From Pelomyxa schiedti (lineage: Eukaryota > Evosea > Pelobiontida > Pelomyxidae): a DNA stretch of 64,000 nucleotides. The position numbers and the translations under genes were made by a program. Below, one piece after another: positions 52,561 through 62,016 of the stretch. Under the pieces are notes generated by a model that made no database searches, was not told the origin of the DNA, and saw only the letters and a list, made by a program, of their open reading frames with translations. Position 1 is the first letter of the stretch, and every line of letters starts with the position of its first letter. Location: contig JAHLWZ010000151.1 in NCBI GenBank assembly GCA_020536535.1, positions 1 through 64,000 on the forward strand. The letters are read 5' to 3'.

Positions 52561-54439
52561 TCATTGAATTTTGATAAAAAGAGAACGAAAAGCTAGAACC
52601 ACATGCGCGTCTTGACTTTTAGCCTTTTCTACAAGGTCCAACCACCAGTTCAGGATTGTGGGATTACAGGGGGTTGTGCTCAGAAAAACGGAACAATCCA
52701 GGACTGGGGCAGCAGTATTGTGTGGAGCATTTCTGCGATGTCGATGTTGGCTGCTGTCTCTTTGGATGTCTTGGCCAGGGAGGCCACTGATTCCTTCCAT
52801 TGAATCATTCTGTATGTGTTGTGGTACGTGGGGCCAATGGAGTACCGGAATTGATTGTCCGGTGCAGAGGAGTGCGTCCTGGTCGCGCGAATTTCGTACT
52901 TTTTGGTGCATGACTTTGTCAGATTCTTTCTGGTTGCGACAACACCGCGGATTGTGGCGGTTGAAGGTCCGAGTTCCATGATTCCGTGGCCGGTACCAAG
53001 GCACGTGCATTTCACAACTACCATCTTCTCGTGGGAGTGCGTGGTATCTTCCAGTCTCCAGGAACCTTCGTGCAGCTCGAAACTAACCTCTATCTGTATT
53101 TGGAATGACATGATCCCAGAGAGTTGTAAATGCACATACCAAGGGTGTGGAGGAGAAAGATATATGTTCCGCTCTACAGGTACCGTCTGACCTCACCGTC
53201 AAAGTATGTTGGTCTGATGTTTTTATTTTGTTGGGATTGTTCCGTTGTCAGATGGAAATGAAGGTAATAGTAAACCTACCGGTTTCAGTAAGTGTATGGC
53301 AGGTCCTTTCTTTAACAGTATTATTTAGGAAACTCCGCCCAAAAGGAAGGGTTGGGTCAGAAGTATCTGCTACTGGAGTCCGTTGTTTGAGTACACCTAA
53401 AAGGTTTGGCCCAATCGTGCCGGCATTGTCAAGAATATAGTTCGCATAGATCGCTGGAATTCCAGTGAAATCTAATCCACACTGGGTCAGCCAATCAGTG
53501 GCAGCATTTTTAATAGCGAGTTGGATCTAATCACGTTGAGACGGCATAAATATCGTCATGAACCTTTGGTAGAAAAGCTAGCAATTTGCGTCGTTGAAAT
53601 ATCTTTTCTATGTGTTGAACCGCTTCGATATCGGCAACCAAAACTGTTTGATGAAGGAGACTAAATTTGGGTGCCTTGAGTTCAATGGACATTATTACCA
53701 GCAATGTAGTGAGAGTGTTCAATATAGTCTTGCTTGCATTTCTCAAACGCAAAAGTAAACTCAGGTGGAGTGGCAGATCGACCCTTAGAAATTGGAGGAG
53801 TGAATTTCCAGGCTTCAGCGTGTTGTACAGAGTCTTCCTCCCAGCGTTCTATCACCGGAGGAGGAGAAGTACTACAAGTTACCTGCAGTTCACCCCCAAA
53901 ACTAGAAAATACAAACAGTTCAATTTGCCGGCCCATAAGGTGGGCAGGAATAGAGGCAGTGAAATTCTGGCTCCTCCAACCCTTCAATAAATTAGAACCC
54001 CAAGTAACAATAAAGTAGCAGGTTTCCAAACTTACACGTAAAGATCCACACTGCTGCAGAATTGCGGTATAAGGCCTCCTAATGTCACAAAACAGCCTTT
54101 TCCTCCTACCAGTGTCATTATCACTGGATGTTAGCCCAGATAGAACGTCCAGTCTAAGTCTATCCACCTTGTTCACGTGCTCATCTACAGCTCGAGCCCA
54201 GTGAATTGCAGAATACAGGAAAGTGCTGCACTCCTTTTTAAATGCAAATTGCTTTTTCTCCACCATAAACTGAGACCAGCTAAGAAATATCTAGAAATAA
54301 AAAGTCATTACCCCGGCGCCAGGAAGTACTTGTGGGAACAAACGTCGGACCAGTAGTCAAATCCAGCAATCATTACAATCATATGTGCTACATCCGGGCA
54401 CACGCCCACACCCATAAGAGCCTGGGCCAAATCTTCCAT
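52561..54439 (-). CDS. Unrecognised multi-exon protein
   Basis: ATG 54439 begins MEDLAQALMGVGVCPDVAHM, IAGFDYWSDVCSHKYFLAPG, spliced in frame (GTAATG to TTCTTAG) to WSQFMVEKKQFAFKKECSTF, LYSAIHWARAVDEHVNKVDR and so on. Later exons read NFTASIPAHLMGRQIELFVF, FAFEKCKQDYIEHSHYIAG, MSIELKAPKFSLLHQTVLVA, EAVQHIEKIFQRRKLLAFLP, IQLAIKNAATDWLTQCGLDF and IYANYILDNAGTIGPNLLG. Near the 3' end, VSFELHEGSWRLEDTTHSHE and KMVVVKCTCLGTGHGIMELG look like beta strands. The stop may be at 52680 or, after another splice, at 52561. Composition is that of a soluble intracellular protein of about 500 residues. I cannot name a family. Confidence 0.55.
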
Positions 54440-54749
54440 TATTATGGGCACTCACACCACACCGTCGAAACCGGTTAGTTAGTGTTGTTAGTAGAAGGAA
54501 AACGACCGTTCCCCCAAGTGTAAATTCCAATGGTGTCCTCCAGCCGTCCCACCCCTCACCGACTTCCGGTCCACTCAAAGAATCCACAGCACTCAGTTGG
54601 GCTACACAAGAGTTCAAGGTATATCGTAGGCACTGAGCCCTAGAAAAGTCGGTTTTCTCTTTTTAGTTGGTAGTTATCTTCTTCTGATCCCTGTCAACTC
54701 ATTTGACGCTTCTAAAACCACCTTCTCAACTTTTCCCATCCCCATCTGT
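54440..54749. other. Intergenic spacer between two minus-strand genes
   Basis: A short minus-strand frame here has a hydrophobic stretch (FTLGGTVVFLLLTTLTNRF), but no start context or homologue supports a gene. It is more likely the 5' region of the unrecognised gene that starts at 54439 and the 3' flank of the Sel1 kinase. Confidence 0.45.
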
Positions 54750-57489
54750 CTAAGAAGTGAGTGCTTGGAGGGCATCAGCGGCACTGAGCCTGGTTGCTTT
54801 TTCAGGGTTCATCATCTCCATCATCACTGACTCAAGCAGCACAGGTTCCCCGTTGCTGCTATTGTTCTGCCGTCGCCTTTTTGTTGCTGTTGGTGTTGGT
54901 TGTGCTGCTTGCAATGCTGCTGCCCTTGCCTGCTGTGATGACGCCGATGAAAACAAGGGGATGGGGAAGTCGCAGAGGAGTGACTGGGTGTTGAATAAAC
55001 TCATGTCGCGGCTCATGTCATGGTTCCCAATGAACTTGTGCTCAGGTGGCAGAAGAGCATTCCAGAAAGTGAGGGCGAGTGCAAAAGAGTCACACTTTGA
55101 GTATGAGAACACAGCGCCAGTGCCCCTCATGATCCCCTTGAGGAACTTGCCCAGCTCTGGTGGCATCGTGCCTGTGTTGCCCCATGCCTGTGACGTGGTG
55201 GTCAACGTCATCTCCATGTTTGGGCAGTTCTGTGCCTCACCAAAGTCAATCAATGTCAATTTGCAAGTCTCTGGATCAACAAGAATGTTGTCTCCCTTGA
55301 TGTCCCTGTGCCATTTGTTTGTTTGTTGGGTAACAATTTTGCGGGGGTGGAGACAAACCTGTGAACAACAAAATGCGTCTCAATGTGGAAGATGGCCTTG
55401 AGTCCTTGAACAAACAGATTCTCAACTTCGAGTGTGCTCTTGTTGCTAGAGAAGGAAAGGAGGAACGATGACAGTGTGATACCACAGTGGGGCATGAGGA
55501 TGGCCAACGACTTGTTTCTGCCCAGCTCTCGAAAAGCAGATTGCTCTCTTGGTATTTTATCTGCAAAAGGTGCTGGAAGCCTGGAAAACGTGTGAGTTAT
55601 TGACTTGATCGAGAAGTAATATGTGAAAAATAAATACCAAGGGATGACCAAAGCAGCAAGAGGGTGGATCACGTTTGGGTGATTTGGAACCAACGCGAGG
55701 GCAATGCATTCAACCATGTATTTCTGCCTCACCATTGTCTGCCGTGGTGTGTTCTCCCAGTTGAAAAGCACCTTCATGACCATGTCTGTGGTTGTTCTTC
55801 TCAGTGATGGTGATGATGGTGATGGAGAGGCTGTTGACGTGGCACTTATTTGGTTGTTATTGGAGCTGTTTGTGATGAATGTCGTGCCTCGGTATTGCAC
55901 TTTGAACGCAGCAGCATTGGAACCAGTGCCAAGCAGTTTCACCACCTCAAAATCATCAATAGTTGCTGAAATCAGTGATGTCATTGTGTTTACAATTGTC
56001 TTATTGATGGGTGAGAGGGTTTTTTTTGACCTTTGTATGTGTGTTGTGGAGTGAGGAGCCAGAACCTTGTATCGTTCCACTTCTTCTGTGAGGGCTTTCG
56101 TCAGGTTTTCGGCATTAGTGTGTTGTTGACGCAGAGCTGTCTCCGTTTCCTTTACACGGTTCACAAGTTGTTCCTTCTCCATCTGTCATTTATTTGAGCG
56201 TGTGAAGAGAAACCTGACGAAAACCTTGATTCTTTCCACTTCATCTGTGAGCTGTTTCCTCAGATTTTCGGCAACAGTTTGTTCCTGGAAATGTGTGACT
56301 TAAGTTTTTTTAAAGAACAAAGAAGAGGTGGGGCGTTGTACATCTGCAAGTTGTTTCTTCAGAGTGTCAACTTGCTGTGTGCGTTTTAATTTTAGTAAAG
56401 GCTTCAACCAACGCGCACCTCTTGAGAATGTGCCCTTTCTTCAACGAGCTGTTTTTTCAAGGATTCCACTTCTTTTTCCAATATTTCAACAGTGGTCACT
56501 TGTTGTTGCACTACAGAGTTGGTCTTCCCACTGTTGCTCACTGGATATGAAGAGAGGACCTTTTCTGCACCCCTGTGGCCAAGTACGGCAGCCTTCACCA
56601 GCCAGTTCTGTGACTGCTCCACGTCGGAATCAACGCCATCGCCATCCCTGAGACACACACCAAGGTGAAACATTGAAACGGGGTCACCGCCCTCGGCACC
56701 CATCCGGAAATATCCAACAGCAGCCCTCTTGTCTATCGGCGCCCCGCAGTCTCCCCTTTGGCAATACTCTCCAAGCTCCCCAAGTGCCTGCCCACCGCCC
56801 CGCGTCGCGTCGCTGAACAGCTCGAGGGCCTTGCCGGCGTCCAGGCCGACCCCAATGCCCCGCTCGTGGCAGTACCCAAGGAACACCTGGGCCTGGGCAG
56901 AGCACCAAACCCCCGCGGCGGCCTCGAGCAGCTTCGCGGCCTGCGCCACGTCCTTCGCGGCGCCCCACACGCCCCACAGGTAGCACCAGCCCAGGTACGC
57001 CTGCGCGTCGCTGTTCGTGTCCGACTTCTGGAACAGCTGCGCGGCCATTGCCCAGTCCCTCTTGACGCCCTCGCCGCGCAGGTAGCACACGCCGAGGCGC
57101 CACGAGTGCCGCCTGTGTTGGGCGAGCGCGGCGGCTCTGTAGAGCGACACGGCCCTGCGGTGGTCGGGCTCCACGCCGACGCCGCGCTGGTAGCACAGGC
57201 CGAGCTGGGCCATGGCGTCGCAGTGGGACAGGCCGGCGGCCATGGTCCACGCCGAGACCGCCTTGGCGACGTCGCGGGCGGGCTCGGACAGCGTGCCGTA
57301 GTAGCACTCGCAGCCGACCGAGTACAGCCCCTCGGCGTTGCGTGCCTTGCTGTACCAGCGCAGCGCCTCGTCCAGGTTCTTGGACACCCCGCGTGTGCCG
57401 TTGTGGTAGCACCCACCAAGTTCACACATAGCCCTGGTGTCGCCTGCGTTTGCCTGCTCGACGAGGGAACCTATGCCACGGGTGGCCAT
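54750..57489 (-). CDS. Sel1-repeat, coiled-coil, protein-kinase fusion
   Basis: From ATG 57489 one long exon encodes eight Sel1-like repeats (for example AMAQLGLCYQRGVGVEPDHR, AVSLYRAAALAQHRRHSWRL, GVCYLRGEGVKRDWAMAAQL, VSMFHLGVCLRDGDGVDSDV), then a coiled coil (TVEILEKEVESLKKQLVEER). Short exons add more heptads with a repeated theme (SLKKQL, TLKKQL, ENLRKQLTDEVERI, ENLTKALTEEVERYK). The kinase domain follows: FEVVKLLGTGSNAAAFKV (atypical glycine loop), MVMKVLFNWE (Lys), HPNVIHPLAALVIPWY, LAILMPHCGITLSSFLLS, HFVVHR/DIKGDNILVD, LTLIDFGEAQN. The region after DFG (WGNTGTMPPELGKFLKG, CDSFALALTFWNALLPP) is unusual but keeps the needed fold. Catalytic residues K, D and D are intact. The 5' exon is much more GC-rich than the rest. 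Confidence 0.85.
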
Positions 57490-57627
57490 CAAAGTTGTTG
57501 CTCGGACAGAAAAACACCAAACTTCCCCCTTCGAGGCATTACACTGTGGAATAGAAACAAGCTGGCTGTGTCAGCTTTCCACCCCAGATCATGTTTCAGT
57601 TCCCTCATAGGTGACGTTTCGTAGAAA

Positions 57628-58926
57628 ATGCAGGGTGAGCAACCCAAGTCGCCGGCGCCGAAGAAGCCAAGGAGCACAAAAACCAACCATCTGGTCCCGC
57701 CCCGATGGCTGGGTGTCATCACTTATGGGACTCAGTGTGTTTGGGCACGGGAACAAATGGCTGCCCTAACGATCGCGTGTCACTCTCCCCAGCGCTGCGG
57801 GATACGGTCCCCAGCATCGGTGTTGGGGCCCCACCTCGTTCGGCAATTGTGGGACGCCTGCGTTGTGAGCTGCCTGAGGGCTTTTGCCGTGGAAATTTGG
57901 GTGGGCTCAAAGGAACCCAGGGAAGAGCGCCGGTTATGCATCGTCAAGGTCCGCGTGTCGCCCCTGCTGTTGGGAATCACAAGTATTGAGTGTGTAGAAC
58001 CGCCGGAGGAATTATGGGTCCGCTCCATGTTTAGTGACCAGTACTGGATTGATGAGAATAGAATGTTCATGGACAAGGGGGTGCTGGAAGTAATAGGATG
58101 CATGCTTGTGGATACAAGAACTGGGAAGGAGAGGCACCTGATTCAGGAGGATCCCCACATTCCCGAGCTTTGCGTGAATGGGGAGTGGTGGTTGCAGCTC
58201 ACAGAAAAGAATGGCGCTCCTTACCTTGTCATCACCAGTCTGACAGCTGAGAAGGAAAATGACCCTGTTCTTGTTCCACTACCTGATGACTATCACTTGG
58301 CCGTCGAAACGATCCGCTTCAACAAAGTGATGTCGTCACAGGCGGTGATTCTTCTCAACAGAAGAAGTTCCACCACTCAGCTGGTTATTTTTGATGTTAC
58401 TAAGACACACGCAACGAAGAACCTGGAAGTTGAAAGCATTACAGAGTGCGTTTTTCCACCAGAGCACCTTGAAGATTTCCTTATGGAATCCCTTCTTGTG
58501 ATGAAGAACAGAGCTGGGCAAAATGTGTTCATTGTTGAGACCTCCTATGACGGGTCATACCCCCCGGGGTTGGTGTTTGCGGTCCAATCGAATGGATGCC
58601 TCACTAAGCTCTATGATGAAGTTGGCACAGGGGTTGTCTCTCAGTTGAGCTCAACCCAGTTCTCCATTTACTACCCAAGGCTGAAAGAACTCCAAATTTT
58701 CGACTGCAATGACATCACAACAAGCAACCCTCGTCCATTGCAGACAATTCCGCATGTTGAACACAGTGAATACCTTTCAGGTGGAGGGTTCATTGTGCTG
58801 GTTTCAGGTAAACAGAGGCTGCAGGTGATTGAAGCATCCTCAGGACTTATTGTTGCTTGCATTGGGTTTCTCGCGCCTGGGTGGTCCATCAAGCAACTAA
58901 ACCAGACGGAGTCTTTCATGTGGTAA
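57628..58926 (+). CDS. Orphan 432-residue protein
   Basis: A single open exon from ATG 57628 to TAA 58924. The N-terminus is basic and Pro-rich (SPAPKKPRSTKTNHLVPPRW). A helical block CVWAREQMAALTIACHSPQR, CGIRSPASVLGPHLVRQLWD follows, then a mostly beta region with regularly spaced hydrophobic strands (LLGITSIECVEPPEELWV, VIGCMLVDTRTGKERHLI, NGEWWLQLTEKNGAPYLVIT, GFIVLVSGKQRLQVIEASSG) that resembles a degenerate beta-propeller. I recognise no named family. It lies 138 bases from the Sel1 kinase start, in divergent orientation, so the two may share a promoter. Confidence 0.72.
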   Translation: MQGEQPKSPAPKKPRSTKTNHLVPPRWLGVITYGTQCVWAREQMAALTIACHSPQRCGIRSPASVLGPHLVRQLWDACVVSCLRAFAVEIWVGSKEPREERRLCIVKVRVSPLLLGITSIECVEPPEELWVRSMFSDQYWIDENRMFMDKGVLEVIGCMLVDTRTGKERHLIQEDPHIPELCVNGEWWLQLTEKNGAPYLVITSLTAEKENDPVLVPLPDDYHLAVETIRFNKVMSSQAVILLNRRSSTTQLVIFDVTKTHATKNLEVESITECVFPPEHLEDFLMESLLVMKNRAGQNVFIVETSYDGSYPPGLVFAVQSNGCLTKLYDEVGTGVVSQLSSTQFSIYYPRLKELQIFDCNDITTSNPRPLQTIPHVEHSEYLSGGGFIVLVSGKQRLQVIEASSGLIVACIGFLAPGWSIKQLNQTESFMW

Positions 58927-59198
58927 GCTGGGAGAATAAAAAGAAAAACCCCTATCTAAGATAAGTCTCGAGCTTTCACTTCATCAGGTGGCTGTGCTCT
59001 GTGATGTGTGGGGCATTCTGCTTCCTAGGATATTTTGCACACCCAAAGATGTTGGGCTGGCGGTAAGGGCGCCATGCCATGCATCATAAGTGAGGGGAAC
59101 TCAGGCTCACACCTAAAAATCGTTGGGAAGCCGTGGTGCTGAGGCCAGGTCAAGATAAGAAACCCGGAGTCAGCGAGTTCGCGAAAAAAATCTCAACG

Positions 59199-61848
59199 AT
59201 GACTTTCGGGTCAGCAATTCTGCGGTTGTGTGTTGTACTTGGAGTGATCGTCAACGACGTTGGGTGTGATTGGTTGTGGACATCAACAGATACAAGCAGG
59301 TCCAGTTCGTTGGGTTCGTGCCTGCTTTGGGTTTATTATGGGAGGCGCCTTTGTTCAAGTTTTTGTTTTTAGGTTTTGATGCTACTATTGATTCACAGGG
59401 GAATGTGATTTGCCTTGGGATGAGGTTGGCTGCCTATTTCTTTACCCCCTTTTTCTTTTTTTCCCCCTCCCACAACTTAATAGTGATGGGCCAGTTGAGG
59501 GTGGTATCAGTGAAAGTGATCCTCATGCAGTACTTGTTGCATGGTCCAAAGAAGGAGAGACAATGTTGCTCTGTTCATACTACTTACAAGCACTTACCCT
59601 CCTTGAAGATGGAAAGTGGATGTTCCAAACACTGACGCGGAATCAGCGGAAGAATTTAGTGTAGAAACTCCTAAGTTTTCTAAAACTGAGCAACCCCCAA
59701 GGGAGCAATTGCCATTGATAGTGACGACTACTTTTGGGTTGTAACCAGTGGGAGTATGTACAGTTCTCTACCCAATACAAGGAAGTTGTTCACGGAAGTG
59801 CAGGTCAAAGAATTTTTATCTATATTGGCGTGTCGAGTAGCGGCGAGCAATTCATTTTTGATTCATTTATGCCATTTGATTTTGAGGATTGCTTCCCAAT
59901 TCAACTTTACGTTGATTACAATGTGTGTTCAGCCGGGGTTTATTGTCTTGAAGCTCACCCCAAGTAGATGTACATGTGGATACTAACCAGGAAAGGTATT
60001 TTCAAATACCGTTTTGATATGTTCGATATTCCAATCTGGTATACGCTGTACTGCCTTGGAGAATGCCAGTAAACTCCGTTCATACCTCTTTCATTCCTGA
60101 TAAGGCCGCAGGAAGTTTGTATTCGATAACTCTGGCAGTGTATATGTATCATCAACCATTACTGGAACAAGAAATGTTTTTCTACAAAAACTGACCTTTA
60201 GGTATAGTCACTTAGCAAAGTGTAACACTGAATGAAATAGCGATTCAAATGCAACCTTAGTATGGAATATTACTCTTGAGGGTATTGGCACGCCAATAGG
60301 CATGTACACAGCAACCGATTTTCTGTCATTATATCTTGTATGTAGTTTCTAAATTGTGGCACATAACAGTTAATAATAGGCCACAAATGTCGATTCCGTA
60401 TGTGTGCATATTATTCAATTCCTTCCAACAGGAACAGTCATCCGTGAAAGTCTTGTAACAGCTAATTTTAATACATCATTTAGTGCTGGCGGTTTGATAA
60501 ATCAGACTATCCTCCTTGTATTACCGCTAAAAATTTGTCCTTTTGTTATAATCGACTTGCAGGGGGGAAAAGGGCTGGAAACTGAAGGTTCTGTGCCGAC
60601 AGCTGTACTCCTTGCCTATGACATTTCATCGGCACGTACATTGTGGCAAGAAGATTCAGTGGGGAACTTTCAATCCAACTCACCATACAACGATGCTATG
60701 GTAAAGATTGTAACTTCATCCAAATTGTGTGCGATAGTGGGAACAATGCATGGAGATTCTTTTGGAAAGTGCGATCTAACTGTGAGTCTGTATTCTACTT
60801 GGGTTTTTCTCAAAATTTTGTGAGGTAGTCTTATTCATATCTTGAACGTAGGTATTTTCTCCCACCTTAACTTTGAAGTTTATTTCCTTTCTTTCCAGTA
60901 ACAGCGTTCAATGCCACTGCCTCCCTATATACTGAGCTGTGGAGTGATTTTATTACTGGCCAACTTGAATGTGTTATTCCCCTTGACCGCTTTCTAGTGA
61001 TGATTGTTGTGGGTGCCGCCTTCCTTACTACCATTACGATTTGCGCATGTGGTATGGGAATATTGCGCCCGGTTTCATCAGAATACTCCTATCAGGTTTC
61101 CACAACAATTTACCCTCCTCTCACGTGACATAGAAACTTGGCAGTGCCGAAAGAAAGTCAGATGAAAATATTCCTCAGGGCGGAACAAAGCGGTACGAAG
61201 ATGACGATCAACAGCCACGTTCTCTATCTGGTACCCTGCGGGTACTTAAATGGGCACATGGGATATCTGCCTGTTGTACCCTTGTGCTTTCCATTATCGC
61301 CATTTTCATTAAGGGAGAAACAGCCTGGCCAGGTGCATGTGGTGAAAATTGGGAGTATGCTCTCTTCTTTTCTTTACCGATTAGTGTAACTTCTGCTAGT
61401 ATCTGGAACCCACTTGCTTGTGCTCCAGTTTTCTACATGTGGCTGCTTATTCCAGAATACCTAGCTGACCTCATCTTCCTCTTGTGAGTGTTAGTTCTTC
61501 AGCAAATGACCATAATAACCCATTCATTCCTTTCCCAAAAACATAATAAGGTCCCGCAAGGAAAAACGCGTCTTGACTTTTGCCCTTGTTGACCTGGTCA
61601 CCATCACCACCCTCATTCTCATGCCTCTTAGCCTCATGCTTTATGCCAACCACACCACGTGGTATATCCTATGGTCCTGTGTGTGCCTCCTCATGATTCT
61701 GCGGGAATCCCTTGCTGTTGTTCTGACTGTCAAACACACTACCCATACTCATGCATCCCTTGTTGCTGGTATGTCTGTATTCCATTTCCTTGCCGCTGTG
61801 AGCTTTGCAGCACTTTTTTGCTGTATTTGGCCTGTACAACTAGACTAA
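59199..61848 (+). CDS. Multi-span membrane protein with large ectodomain
   Basis: ATG 59199 gives a hydrophobic leader (ILRLCVVLGVIVNDVG). Many short exons then form a soluble region with a propeller-like feel (GFDATIDSQGNVICLGM, HAVLVAWSKEGETMLLCSYY, AVLLAYDISSARTLWQEDS, DAMVKIVTSSKLCAIVGTMH). A first transmembrane span (FLVMIVVGAAFLTTITICAC) follows, a charged loop, and then several spans (GISACCTLVLSIIAIFIKG, ALFFSLPISVTSASIWNPLA, FALVDLVTITTLILMPLSLM, LVAGMSVFHFLAAVSFAALF) to the stop at 61846-61848. It could be a receptor or transporter with a lumenal propeller. I do not recognise the family. The exon map in 59.3-60.4 kb is rough. Confidence 0.6.
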
Positions 61849-62016
61849 ATAGAAATAAACACAAAAAAACAATTTGTTACTCCTGTTTGGCTTTAGAGCT
61901 TTGAAAAAGCTCCATTTGACATTTGGTGTTGGATAAATAGAATAGTACAGCGTTTTTTTTGGTTGGAGTGGTGGGGTTCCTCTGGTCCTGGGTGGATGGA
62001 AATCAAGTCACATTAA

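Noticed and set aside
56758-57624. 288-codon plus-strand frame antisense to the Sel1 repeats
   Set aside because: High GC and regular codon periodicity of the Sel1 exon leave the antisense frame open by chance. It matches no family and crosses the start of the next gene.
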